From an uncultured Sphingomonadales bacterium (lineage in GTDB: Bacteria > Pseudomonadota > Alphaproteobacteria > Sphingomonadales > Sphingomonadaceae), in the NCBI GenBank assembly GCA_903858875.1, contig CAIOKP010000133.1, forward strand, positions 1 to 41,534: DNA of 41,534 nt. The letters run 5' to 3'. The translations under genes were made by a program, and so were the position numbers. The notes under the pieces are model-generated. The model was not told where the DNA came from and did no database searches. It saw nothing but the letters and a program-made list of their open reading frames with translations. How positions within the stretch are numbered: the first letter of the stretch is position 1; the number at the start of each line of letters is the position of its first letter. Below, in pieces: positions 1 through 9,628 of this stretch.

Positions 1-381
1 CAGCGCCAGCCCGATGGTCCACACCCAGCACACACGATTGGCGGTATTGCAGGCCGCATCCAGCCGGTCACCCTCCACCGCGATGATTTTTTGCCCGGTG
101 CCGGTGCGTTCCAGCACGCGCAGAATTTCGAACACGGTGAGCGCCAGCGCCGCTTCGCCCACGATGGCCGGGGCCAATTGGCGGGCGATAACGATGGTGG
201 CGAACAATCGCACGATCCGGCTGGCCAGTTCGGCCGAGCCATAGGCGCCCACGCCCCGCACCAACTGGCCAAGGCCATGCCGGTCGAAATATCGGAGCAA
301 GCCGGTTTGCCACCGGATCGGCCAAAGGAATGCCACGAAATTGATGCTCCAGAACCTGCGCCGCGATCCTTGATTAAACAA
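1..381 (-). CDS. Oligosaccharide flippase / polysaccharide biosynthesis protein (N-terminal part, runs off the window)
   Basis: Manual minus-strand translation is open from base 1 to 381 (not in the ORF track): ...FLWPIRWQTGLLRYFDRHGLGQLVRGVGAYGSAELASRIVRLFATIVIARQLAPAIVGEAALALTVFEILRVLERTGTGQKIIAVEGDRLDAACNTANRVCWVWTIGLAL. Resembles the N-terminus of Wzx-like flippases. Start codon (TTG at 381 or GTG further in) is uncertain. Confidence 0.6.
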   Translation of the reverse strand, partial: MFNQGSRRRFWSINFVAFLWPIRWQTGLLRYFDRHGLGQLVRGVGAYGSAELASRIVRLFATIVIARQLAPAIVGEAALALTVFEILRVLERTGTGQKIIAVEGDRLDAACNTANRVCWVWTIGLAL

Positions 382-528
382 GGACCGTGCCAAGTGTCGG
401 AATAACACCCATCATCGCGGGATCTGGCGGTTTACCCGGTCCGCGCCCTATCGCAGGAAAGCCGTATGTCGCAAAATGGCAAGCCATTGTGCCCAAACCG
501 CCGTCGCGTTTTGCAAAATGCGGCGTGG

Positions 529-1617
529 TCAGGCGACCTCGGCCATCGGCCATAGGGCGTGGGTGATGGCGGCCAAAAACTGATCGGTCGCCCGCTTCCA
601 CGAATAGGTCGCGCCAAAGGCCGCAGCGGCGGTACGATCAACCGTCAAAGCCGCAGCAACCGCGACGGCCAGTTCATCATCCAGCGCGGCAATCGGCACA
701 GGCGATGCGGCATCCTCCCCCCACCCATCGGCGCCCAAAATGTCAAGCGGGCCGGGCACCGGATAGGCCGCCACCGGCACACCGCAGGCCAGCGCCTCGA
801 TGATAACGAGGCCAAACGTGTCGGTCTTGCTGGGAAACACAAAACAATCGGCGCTGCGATAGGCGGCGGCCAGCGCCTCGCCCGACCGCGCGCCGATAAA
901 ATGCACATCAGGATAGCGCCGCTGCATCTCGGCCAGCGCCGGACCATCACCGACCACGACCTTGCTGCCAGCGGTTTTCAGCTCGCAAAACGCCTCCAGG
1001 TTCTTTTCGGGCGCGACACGGCCAACGTTCAACAGGATCGGGCGCGGCAAATCCGCCAGTTCGGGCAAGCCAGCGCCATTCGGGTGAAACAACGCATGGT
1101 CGATGCCCCGGCTCCACCGGTGGGTCTGAAGGATACCACGCGATTGCAACTCGGCCGACAGGCTGGGCGTCGCCACCATGACCGCGCGGGCCGCCCCGTG
1201 AAACCGCCGCATGATCGGCCAGAACAATTCGACCGAAATACCAGTGCGTACCGCCAGATATTCCGGAAACCGCGTGTGGAACGCCGTCGTAAACGGCACA
1301 CCGCGCGCCCGACACCACCCGCGCGCCGCCCAGCCGATTGGCCCTTCGGTCGCGATATGCACGATGTCAGGCGCGAATTCATCGAGCATCCGCCGCACCG
1401 TAAAGCGCGGCGCCATCGCCAACCGGATCTGGCTATAACCGGGCATCGGCATGGTCAAAAACCGGTCCGGCGTGATCAGGTCGACCGTATGTCCGCGTCG
1501 GTCGAGTTCCGACACCGTGGCCGACAGCGTCCGCACGACGCCATTCACTTGCGGAAACCACGCATCGGTGGCGATGGCGATCCGGGCTGGAATACGGGCG
1601 GTATCGGTGGACATCAT
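529..1617 (-). CDS. Glycosyltransferase family 4-type (GT-B fold), MgtA/PimB-like
   Basis: MMSTDTARIPARIAIATDAWFPQVNGVVRTL...LLNVGRVAPEKNLEAF...FVFPSKTDTFGLVIIEALACGVPVAAYPVPGP; typical GT4 N-terminus and E-x7-E motif region. Start overlaps the upstream stop (ATGATG). Confidence 0.88.
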   Translation of the reverse strand: MMSTDTARIPARIAIATDAWFPQVNGVVRTLSATVSELDRRGHTVDLITPDRFLTMPMPGYSQIRLAMAPRFTVRRMLDEFAPDIVHIATEGPIGWAARGWCRARGVPFTTAFHTRFPEYLAVRTGISVELFWPIMRRFHGAARAVMVATPSLSAELQSRGILQTHRWSRGIDHALFHPNGAGLPELADLPRPILLNVGRVAPEKNLEAFCELKTAGSKVVVGDGPALAEMQRRYPDVHFIGARSGEALAAAYRSADCFVFPSKTDTFGLVIIEALACGVPVAAYPVPGPLDILGADGWGEDAASPVPIAALDDELAVAVAAALTVDRTAAAAFGATYSWKRATDQFLAAITHALWPMAEVA

Positions 1618-2591
1618 GCAACGACCCCTTCGGGTTGGGTTCTCGTGGGGTGTTCGCCCCCTAACGGGATCGCCATTGCCGCTTCGCGTTGGCGTTCGGC
1701 ATGGCTTCGGGTTTCCACGATCCAATCGACGATGGTCATCGCGCCGTGCTGATCCTCGACCAGCGCGGTGCAACTTTCCACCCAATCGCCGTCGTTGTAA
1801 TAGGTGATCCCCGCGATCTGCCGAATTTCGGCGGAATGGATGTGGCCGCACACGATGCCGTCCAGCCCGCGTTCGACGGCGGCATGGGCGACCGCCTCCT
1901 CATATTTGCCAATATAGGCGACCGCGTTCTTCACGCGCTTTTTGAGATAGGCCGACAGCGACCAATAGGACAATTTCATCCGGCGGCGGAGGGCGTTGAA
2001 CACCACATTGATCCGCATCACCGCGCTATACGCCTTGTCGCCCAACACCGCGAGCCAGCGGTGATACAGCACCACCGCGTCGAAACTATCGCCATGCACC
2101 ACCAGCAAACGGCGTCCATCGGCGGTTTCATGGATCGTTTCGAGCGCCAGTTCGACCCCGCCAAAGGTTAGCCCGGCATAGGGGCGCAGCATCTCGTCAT
2201 GGTTGCCACAGATGAATACGACACGGGTGCCACGATGCGCCATCTTCAGGATACGGCGGACCACCTCATTATGCGCGTCGGGCCAATACCAGCCCTTCGA
2301 CAGCCGCCAGCCATCGATAATATCGCCGACCAGATACAATGTCTCCGTCTCGATCGATCGCAGGAACGACACCAGCATCTCGGCATTACAGCCGCGCGTG
2401 CCCAGATGGACGTCCGAAATCCACACCGTGCGATAGCGGCGCTTGGGGCGGAACCCCTTGGGATCGGGATGATCGGGCAAATCGAGCCAAGCGGCAATGC
2501 CACCTGCACCGCCTGCGCCACCTGCACCAACGGCCCCAAACGGCAAAGCAAAGACCGGCTCGCCGGCCGGAGCAGCAGCATCGCGCGACAT
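1614..2591 (-). CDS. Calcineurin-like metallophosphoesterase, UDP-2,3-diacylglucosamine diphosphatase (LpxH)-like family
   Basis: WISDVHLGTRGCN, VGDIIDGW, FICGNHDE, VCGHIHSAEI: metallophosphoesterase motifs (DxH, GDxxD, GNHD, GHxH). Confidence 0.85.
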   Translation of the reverse strand: MSRDAAAPAGEPVFALPFGAVGAGGAGGAGGIAAWLDLPDHPDPKGFRPKRRYRTVWISDVHLGTRGCNAEMLVSFLRSIETETLYLVGDIIDGWRLSKGWYWPDAHNEVVRRILKMAHRGTRVVFICGNHDEMLRPYAGLTFGGVELALETIHETADGRRLLVVHGDSFDAVVLYHRWLAVLGDKAYSAVMRINVVFNALRRRMKLSYWSLSAYLKKRVKNAVAYIGKYEEAVAHAAVERGLDGIVCGHIHSAEIRQIAGITYYNDGDWVESCTALVEDQHGAMTIVDWIVETRSHAERQREAAMAIPLGGEHPTRTQPEGVVA

Positions 2592-2717
2592 CGGCGAATT
2601 TCCCTCACAACGGTCAGGAAACGCCGATATGGCAGGCGCATTGCATCACCATGACGGGATCGCGTCAGTTGCGTGACAATGCCCGAAAGCCGGTGGAAAA
2701 CCAGCGCGAACAGCTGC

Positions 2718-4244
2718 TCAGGATAGATTTTGCGCCAAGTTTGGCTCGAACTTCGCTGGCAACCCCAACCAATCGGCCAAGGCCCGCAGATCCTTTGCCG
2801 TCGCATCGGTATAAAGCGCGCTCAGATCCGCCCGCACCGACAGCACAAGCCGCTTGCCCGGCACGACCGTCAGGCACGACGCGGTGAACACTTCCTCGGC
2901 CCCGCCCGAAAACCTGCGGGCAATGCGCGTGGCCAGGCCCCATGCCACCGCTTCGTGCAAGCTGGCCAAGGGCGCGAGGCGCAGCAGGTCGGGTGGGATC
3001 GCCACTTGCCCGCTATTGGCCAACACCGCCATGGCGATCATCGCGCGCCCGGCGGCATTCACCCCGATCCAGCGTTTGCGCAACGCCCATTGCACTGCCT
3101 GTTCGGCACGGACATTGGGCTCGGTCCGAAGCGAGGCGAGCGCCAGCATCGTCGCCGCGTGGCGCAACGGTTCGCCCGCCGCCGAGGGCAGCGGTGCGCC
3201 GGGATTGGCCTGCGCGGTCCACACCGCCACTTGGGCCGCGGCGGCGGCAAGGCCAGGCTGTTGGGCATCGACAAAGGCGGCGACCCCCGCGATCAACGGG
3301 TCCTGTTGCGCGACGGCGGCATCCATACCGGCCGCCAACAAACCTTCGCGCAGGCCCCAGCCCGAAAACACCAGTCGCGACGGCTGCAATTCGCGCACCA
3401 ACACGCCCAGCAAAGCGCCCGCATGCGGCATACTGGCCAAGCGCGAGGTCGATACGCCGGCAATTGGCGCGACCACCGGCACCTGTCCGGCCCGCGCCTT
3501 GGCCGACAGGCTGCGCGCCATCTTCAGCGCATCCTCTGGCGCCAGCACAAAGCCATGCGGATCGTCGATCGGCCAATTCTGCTGCACCATCGCAAAGCGC
3601 GCCAGGGCCCGCAGCGATCCGCCGACCAGATAGAGCGTTTGCCCCGCCGCGCCGTACCAGTCGGCACCCTGCAACATCTTGTGCACCCGGCGGTTGAATC
3701 GCTCGCTCCCCTCGGCGCGCAACGCCGGCAGGCGCAACGTGCCGAGCGGCAGGCTGACGCCATGGGTGCAAGCATTATTGGCAATGTCGATCAGCTCAAG
3801 ACTGCCCCCGCCCAGGTCGCCGACGATACCCTGCGCGCCCGGAAAGGCCGACAAGACGCCATGCGCGCTGGCGACCGCTTCTTCTTCCCCCGACAGCAGC
3901 CGGGGCGACAGGCCGAGCGCTGCCACCGAGGCCAAAAACGCGGGGCCATTGCTGGCATCGCGCACCGCCGCCGTCGCCACGGTGGCGATATCACGCACGC
4001 CCCGCAACGCCAGCAGGGTCGCAAAACGGGCCAGCGCCGCATGCGCGGTCTGCATCCCCTTGCTCGCCAACCGGCCATCCTCGGCCACGCCCTTACCCAG
4101 TCGCGCCGTCACTTTTTCGTTGAACAGCACCGCAGGCGCACGAAGCGGCCCGCCATAGATCACCATGCGGACAGTGTTCGACCCAATGTCGATAATCGCC
4201 CGCTGCGTATCGCCAGCCAGCACAGAAGTCCGTGAACGGATCAT
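2718..4244 (-). CDS. ppx: Ppx/GppA exopolyphosphatase family protein
   Basis: AIIDIGSNTVRMVIY...VATAAVRDASNGPAFL...GIVGDLGGGSLELIDI; ASKHA phosphatase motifs; directly downstream of ppk. Confidence 0.9.
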   Translation of the reverse strand: MIRSRTSVLAGDTQRAIIDIGSNTVRMVIYGGPLRAPAVLFNEKVTARLGKGVAEDGRLASKGMQTAHAALARFATLLALRGVRDIATVATAAVRDASNGPAFLASVAALGLSPRLLSGEEEAVASAHGVLSAFPGAQGIVGDLGGGSLELIDIANNACTHGVSLPLGTLRLPALRAEGSERFNRRVHKMLQGADWYGAAGQTLYLVGGSLRALARFAMVQQNWPIDDPHGFVLAPEDALKMARSLSAKARAGQVPVVAPIAGVSTSRLASMPHAGALLGVLVRELQPSRLVFSGWGLREGLLAAGMDAAVAQQDPLIAGVAAFVDAQQPGLAAAAAQVAVWTAQANPGAPLPSAAGEPLRHAATMLALASLRTEPNVRAEQAVQWALRKRWIGVNAAGRAMIAMAVLANSGQVAIPPDLLRLAPLASLHEAVAWGLATRIARRFSGGAEEVFTASCLTVVPGKRLVLSVRADLSALYTDATAKDLRALADWLGLPAKFEPNLAQNLS

Positions 4245-4248
4245 CGGA

Positions 4249-6411
4249 TCACGCCCGCCCGCGCCGCAGCGCCAGCTTTGGCACCTTGCGCCCGAGGCCG
4301 AGCGCCGCACCGCGCCCCGACAGCGACGGATTGGTCATGAAATAACGGTGGAGGTTGAACGGATGTTCGCCCCGTTCGGCGCGGGCATAGGTGCCATCGC
4401 TCGACAAGAACCAGCTCTGTTCGGTATCAAGCAGATTGGCCATCATCACCTGATCCAGCACCTGGTCATGCACCGTCTTGTTACGGATCGGCACCAGCAC
4501 CTCGACCCGGCGGTCAAGGTTGCGGCTCATGCCATCGGCCGAGGAAATAAACACCCGCGCCCGCGGATTGGGCAAAGCCGCCCCCGCCGCAAAGGCCCAG
4601 ACGCGGCCATGTTCGAGGAACCGCCCGATGATCGACTTGACCTTGATATTCTCGGACAGGCCGGGAATGCCGGGTCGCAGGCAACAGATGCCGCGTACGA
4701 CAAGGCGAACCTCGACCCCGGCGCGACTGGCCTCGTATAATTGGTCGATCACGCCCGAATCGGTCAGCGAATTGAGCTTGGCCCAGATTTGCGCTGGCTT
4801 GCCCGCTCGCGCATTGGCAATCTCCCGCTCGATACAGCCATAGATCCGTTCACGCAGGTTGATCGGCGCCACCGCCAGCAAGGACGTGCGGCGCGGTTCA
4901 ACATAGCCGGTGATGAAGTTGAAAATCTGGTTGGCATCGCGCGCGATGGCCGGATCGGCGGTGAAATAGCTGAGATCGGTATACACTCGCGCGGTCAACG
5001 GATGGTAATTGCCGGTGCCAAAGTGGCAATAGGTGCGATAGCTATCGCCCTCGCGCCGCACGACCATGCTGATCTTGGCGTGGGTTTTCCAATCCATGAA
5101 GCCATAGATTACCTGCACCCCGGCCCGCTCCAACTGGCTGGCCCAATGCAGATTCTGTTCTTCGTCAAAGCGGGCCTTCAATTCGACCACCGCCGTCACC
5201 GACTTGCCCGCCTCCGCCGCAGAGCACAGCGCCGCGATGATCGCGGATTGTTTGCCGGCGCGGTACAGCGTCTGCTTGATCGCCACGACATCGGGGTCCG
5301 CCGCCGCCTGCCGCAGGAAATCGATCACCACCTCAAAGGTTTCATAGGGGTGATGAACGACCAGATCCTTTTCACGCATCGCGGCGAAACAATCGCCGTC
5401 ATGTTCAAGGACCCGCTCGGGATAGCGCGGGCTGTATGGCTCGAATTTCAGATCCGCGCGCTTTTCATCGACGATCGCGGCAAGGCCCGCCATGTCGATC
5501 GGCCCCGCGCTCTTGATGACGATGGCGTGATCCAGCCGCAATTGATCGCGCAGCAATTGTTCCGCCGCCGGGTCAAAATCGCCCTGTAATTGCAGCATGA
5601 TAACGCTGCCGCGCCGCCGCCGCTGGATCGCGGTGCGATAATAGCGGACCAGATCCTCGGCATCTTCCTCGATCTCGATATCGCTGTCGCGCAGCACGCG
5701 GAACACCCCGTGGCCCAACACTTCAAAACCGGGAAACAGGGCCTCGGCATTCAGCCAGATGGTGTCGGCAATCGAGACATAGCAGGCATCCGTCGTCCCA
5801 TCGGCGCCATCCGGCATTCGGATATAGCGCGGCAAGGCCTGGGGGATCAGCACCATTTCCATCACCGGCGCGCTATCGGCAATCCGCACCAAGCTGAGCA
5901 ACAGGCCCATGCCCCCATTGGTGACAAACGGGAACGGGTGGGCCGGGTCGATCGCCTGTGGGGTGATGATCGGCAAAATGCGTTCGAGGAAATATTCGCG
6001 CAACCAGCGCGCTTGCGCTGCGTCCAGCTTGCGCTCACCGCCCTCGCCGATGATCGAAATCCGCTCTGCCGCCAAGGCTGGGCGCAATTCACCCCAGATT
6101 TCCTTTTGCACCCCTTCCAACCGGACGACCGCATCGCGGATCGCAGCCAGTTGCTGGGGCGGCGAGAGGCCATCGATCGACACTTCGGCGATATTGCGCC
6201 GCACTTGGCCCGCCAGACCGGCGACGCGCACCATCAGAAATTCATCGAGGTTATTGCCCGAAATCGACAGAAACCGCAGCCGTTCGAGCAACGGATAATC
6301 AAGGTTTCGCGCCTCGGCCAGCACACGCTGGTTAAAGGCCAACCACGACAATTCGCGGTTGAAAAACCGGTCAGGAATGTCGCGGATTTCAGGCATAACA
6401 AGCGAGGTCAT
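4249..6411 (-). CDS. ppk1: Polyphosphate kinase 1
   Basis: RFFNRELSWLAFNQRVLAEA, DPDVVAIKQTLYRAGKQSAIIAALCSAAEAGKSVTAVVELKARFDEEQNLHWA, KTHAKISMVVRREG; 720 aa. Confidence 0.97.
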   Translation of the reverse strand: MTSLVMPEIRDIPDRFFNRELSWLAFNQRVLAEARNLDYPLLERLRFLSISGNNLDEFLMVRVAGLAGQVRRNIAEVSIDGLSPPQQLAAIRDAVVRLEGVQKEIWGELRPALAAERISIIGEGGERKLDAAQARWLREYFLERILPIITPQAIDPAHPFPFVTNGGMGLLLSLVRIADSAPVMEMVLIPQALPRYIRMPDGADGTTDACYVSIADTIWLNAEALFPGFEVLGHGVFRVLRDSDIEIEEDAEDLVRYYRTAIQRRRRGSVIMLQLQGDFDPAAEQLLRDQLRLDHAIVIKSAGPIDMAGLAAIVDEKRADLKFEPYSPRYPERVLEHDGDCFAAMREKDLVVHHPYETFEVVIDFLRQAAADPDVVAIKQTLYRAGKQSAIIAALCSAAEAGKSVTAVVELKARFDEEQNLHWASQLERAGVQVIYGFMDWKTHAKISMVVRREGDSYRTYCHFGTGNYHPLTARVYTDLSYFTADPAIARDANQIFNFITGYVEPRRTSLLAVAPINLRERIYGCIEREIANARAGKPAQIWAKLNSLTDSGVIDQLYEASRAGVEVRLVVRGICCLRPGIPGLSENIKVKSIIGRFLEHGRVWAFAAGAALPNPRARVFISSADGMSRNLDRRVEVLVPIRNKTVHDQVLDQVMMANLLDTEQSWFLSSDGTYARAERGEHPFNLHRYFMTNPSLSGRGAALGLGRKVPKLALRRGRA

Positions 6412-6474
6412 CGATATTCCCGAACAAGCGTTTGCGGCCCGACTGTGGCGCTGAGAGGACGGCTATAACGCAGG

Positions 6475-6960
6475 TCAACCGCGCCCGCGATAGGAAGCGA
6501 CACCCTGATCAGGAATCCACAGACCAGATGGCGCCGGGCCCGATTGCCAGAACACGTCGATCGGAATGCCGCCGCGCGGATACCAATATCCACCGATGCG
6601 CAACCATTTCGGACTCATCTCGGCACACAGGCGTTCGCCGATACCAACCGTCACATCCTCGTGAAACCCCGCGTGATTGCGAAAAGCACCCAGGAAAAGC
6701 TTGAGCGATTTCGATTCCACGATGGTGTCGCCCGGCGCGTAATCGATCACGATATGGGCGAAATCCGGCTGGCCAGTCACCGGGCACAGCGAGGTGAATT
6801 CGGGCGCGGCAAAACGCACCATATAAAGGGATCCGGTCCGCGGATTGGGCACATAATCGAGCACCGCCTGTTCGGGCGAGGCTGGCAAGGCGCTGGACTG
6901 ACCGAGATACAACGGGGCCAGAGGCGGAACGGCGGCGGGGGGCGTTTCTGGATTGCTCAT
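6475..6960 (-). CDS. queF: NADPH-dependent 7-cyano-7-deazaguanine reductase (preQ1 synthase)
   Basis: [54 protein letters not shown]: QueF signature with active-site Cys and ESKSLK; 161 aa unimodular form. Confidence 0.95.
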   Translation of the reverse strand: MSNPETPPAAVPPLAPLYLGQSSALPASPEQAVLDYVPNPRTGSLYMVRFAAPEFTSLCPVTGQPDFAHIVIDYAPGDTIVESKSLKLFLGAFRNHAGFHEDVTVGIGERLCAEMSPKWLRIGGYWYPRGGIPIDVFWQSGPAPSGLWIPDQGVASYRGRG

Positions 6961-7109
6961 GATTCCTGTTCAATGCCGCCAAACCTTACCAAGAACAAGT
7001 CGCCGGATAGGTGCAAGTCACAGCTTGGTTCGCAGGGCCAGCCGGTTTATGCGTTTGTGCGATGGGGATTTCTCCCAAGCATACCAGACGCGAAGGCCAG
7101 ACCCGCAGG

Positions 7110-8633
7110 ATGAACGGCCCAACAGCCAAAACGGACAGGGCGCAACAGATCGCCAAGGTGCCGCAGATGCGCGTACCAAACAACCAAAGGGTGTTGCGAT
7201 CAGTGCTGCCGGCGGGCTTGCTGTTGCTGGCGCCATCGGGCGTGCGGGCACAATCCTTCGACATTTGGGGGCCACAGCACCCGGCCAATCCGACCAGCGC
7301 CGCTACCACTTCGGCCCCCGCCGCGCCATTGCCCACACCCAGCGCAACACAGGAGGAGGCACCCGCGTCACCTCGTGCCACCCCAGCGCCCGCGCCGCAC
7401 AAACCGGCCGCTCGTCGCAGTCACATTGCACCGCAAGCGATCCCGGCAACACCAACGCCCGTTGCCACTGCGACGCCAGAAGCCGGCAACGCAACGGCGC
7501 CGCAACCCATCGCCGTTGCGCCCACGCCGCCGACGCAGACGCCGATACCCACGCCCGATCCGATCGTCGTGCCAGATGACCCAAGCCCAACGCCAACCGC
7601 TTCGACCGGTGACTTTACGGCGGTGACCGACGATATGTGGTGGCCGCTGGCGATGGCGTCCGGGCTGGTCGCCGCACTTCTGGCGGCTATGGGGCTTGGC
7701 CGACTCGTGATCCGGCGCAAGGCGAAGGCCAAGGACGCTGCCGCCCAGGCGAAGGTTGCCACCAAGCCACGCAAGCCAGCAAAACTGTTGCCGCTCCCCA
7801 TCCCGGCCGAAATGGCGGAGGCAGGGCCAGCTGTTTCGGCCCCGAGCGTCACCGATCCCGTCGCCGAACCTGAGCCAGCGCCACCGGCCAATCCCTCGCC
7901 CAACAGGTCGCCCGCGCCGGACGAATTGCTGCTGATCGAAGGGCATCCGCCCGAGACCCCGCCCGCCAGTACGTTCAAACGCTCCGCCCAATTTGCCGAT
8001 ATTCCCGACGTGCCCGCGCCAACGCCGGCCCCTTTGCCAAATCCGGGGCCAGAGGTGGGCGACATCACGCCCCACGTCGCGCAAACGCTGAGCTTGACCT
8101 TTACCCCGACGCGGTTTTCAACCACGCTGGCCAACGCCGTCTTGCGCTATGATCTTTCCCTGACCAATCACGCGGACGAACCGCTGGGGCCTTTGACGAT
8201 CGCGGCCGCGATGGACACCGCCAATAGCGATGCGGATAACCCTCACCTCGCCTCTATGGCCGAAGCGCACCGCCTGATGCCTATCGCGCCGGGCGATAGC
8301 ACCAGCGTCTCGGGCGAATTGCGCATGGTCCTGTCGGCGATCACCCCATGGCGCGTGGGCGGCGCGGAATTGTTTGTGCCCATGGTCCGCTTTGCCGTGC
8401 AGGCGGCACGGGACGATGGGCCTAACGATGGGCCGGACGATGCGCCACAGGTCATGGTCGAGGCAAATTTCCTCGTTGGCGAACCACAGGGCGATGCTGG
8501 CCTTGGCCCGTTCCGCCTCGATACCGGGCCGCAAACCGTGCATAAATTAACCCAACGCGTTTTCGTTTTGGAACAGTCAGGCCACAAAGACCCCGAAACC
8601 CAGTTCGCCAACGCAACATCGGACATGGACTAA
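7110..8633 (+). CDS. Uncharacterised Pro/Thr-rich membrane protein (signal peptide, low-complexity region, single TM, C-terminal beta-rich domain)
   Basis: ATG at 7110: MNGPTAKTDRAQQIAKVPQMRVPNNQRVLRSVLPAGLLLLAPSGVRAQS; P/T/A-rich linker; TM WWPLAMASGLVAALLAAMGLGRLVIRRKAKAK; C-terminal domain LSLTFTPTRFSTTLANAVLRYDLSLTNHADEPLGPLTIAAAM. No family recognised. Confidence 0.75.
   Translation: MNGPTAKTDRAQQIAKVPQMRVPNNQRVLRSVLPAGLLLLAPSGVRAQSFDIWGPQHPANPTSAATTSAPAAPLPTPSATQEEAPASPRATPAPAPHKPAARRSHIAPQAIPATPTPVATATPEAGNATAPQPIAVAPTPPTQTPIPTPDPIVVPDDPSPTPTASTGDFTAVTDDMWWPLAMASGLVAALLAAMGLGRLVIRRKAKAKDAAAQAKVATKPRKPAKLLPLPIPAEMAEAGPAVSAPSVTDPVAEPEPAPPANPSPNRSPAPDELLLIEGHPPETPPASTFKRSAQFADIPDVPAPTPAPLPNPGPEVGDITPHVAQTLSLTFTPTRFSTTLANAVLRYDLSLTNHADEPLGPLTIAAAMDTANSDADNPHLASMAEAHRLMPIAPGDSTSVSGELRMVLSAITPWRVGGAELFVPMVRFAVQAARDDGPNDGPDDAPQVMVEANFLVGEPQGDAGLGPFRLDTGPQTVHKLTQRVFVLEQSGHKDPETQFANATSDMD
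8412..8447 (+). repeat. In-frame 12-bp tandem repeat, 3 copies (DDGP/NDGP/DDAP)
   Basis: gacgatgggcct / aacgatgggccg / gacgatgcgcca, read directly. Confidence 0.85.
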
Positions 8634-8735
8634 AGTCCTGCCCAAGGTGGGTCGATTTTCCAACACAGACCATTGCGGTGATCCGAATTGCGGCTTACGT
8701 CTCTCGCTTTCGCAGCGAAGGAGGAGCGCGCGCGA

Positions 8736-9602
8736 ATGGACAGCCTGGTTACCACCGAGTGGTTGGCAGAGGATATGGCCGCGTGCGATCTACGGATCGT
8801 CGACGCCAGCAGCCACTTGCCCGATGCGGGTCGCAACGCGCGGGATGAATATGAAACCGGGCACATCCCCGGCGCGGTCTTTATGGATCTGGCGGATCTG
8901 ATCGATCCGGCGGCTGCGGTGGAGAATACCCTGCCGCCGCCTGAAAAATTCGCCAGCCGGATGCAAACGCTGGGCCTTGGCGATGGCAGCCGCATCGTTC
9001 TGTATGATGATTCCGCCATCCACAGCGCGGCACGGGCGTGGTTCATGCTGAAACTGTTCGGGGCGCAGAATGTGGCGATCCTTGATGGTGGCCTCGCCAA
9101 ATGGGCGACGGAGGCGCGCGCGATTGAGGCGGGCAACCGGCAATTGCGGCACCGGCATTTTACCACCTGGCAAGCGTCCACCCGGCTGCGCGTCAAGGCA
9201 GACATGCTGACCAATATCGTCAGCGGCGCCGAACAGGTGGTCGATGCGCGGGGGGCCGCGCGATTTATAGGCGCAGCGGCCGAACCGCGCCCCGGCATGG
9301 CCGCGGGGCATATCCCCGGCGCGCTCAATGTGCCTTATACCACGCTGTATCGGCCCGATGGGACGTTCAAGGACAAGGCCGGTTTACGCGCCGCTTTCGA
9401 AAGCGCCGGAGTCGATCTGTCCCGCCCGATCATTACAAGTTGTGGCAGCGGCATAACCGCCTGCGTGCTCATTTTTGCGCTACATCTGATCGGCAAGGAC
9501 GATGTGGCGCTGTATGATGGCAGCTGGGCCGAATGGGGCGCTGACCCCGCGGTCCCCAAGCAAACCGGCGCTTCGGCATCGGCCCCTGCGAAAACCGCAT
9601 AA
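8736..9602 (+). CDS. sseA: 3-mercaptopyruvate sulfurtransferase (two rhodanese domains)
   Basis: VTTEWLAEDMAACDLRIVDASSHLPDAGRNARDEYETGHIPGAVFMDL; catalytic loop CGSGITA. Start taken at MDSLVTTEW. Confidence 0.92.
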   Translation: MDSLVTTEWLAEDMAACDLRIVDASSHLPDAGRNARDEYETGHIPGAVFMDLADLIDPAAAVENTLPPPEKFASRMQTLGLGDGSRIVLYDDSAIHSAARAWFMLKLFGAQNVAILDGGLAKWATEARAIEAGNRQLRHRHFTTWQASTRLRVKADMLTNIVSGAEQVVDARGAARFIGAAAEPRPGMAAGHIPGALNVPYTTLYRPDGTFKDKAGLRAAFESAGVDLSRPIITSCGSGITACVLIFALHLIGKDDVALYDGSWAEWGADPAVPKQTGASASAPAKTA

Positions 9603-9628
9603 CGCCAGAACCGCATGAGAGAGATGTT

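Noticed and set aside
559-1752. 397-aa plus-strand ORF antisense to the glycosyltransferase gene
   Set aside because: R/H/G/Q-rich shadow translation typical of high-GC antisense frames; the minus-strand gene has clear family motifs.
2730-4235. 501-aa plus-strand ORF antisense to ppx
   Set aside because: Low-complexity Arg/Gln/His-rich composition and no recognisable motifs; the opposite strand encodes Ppx.
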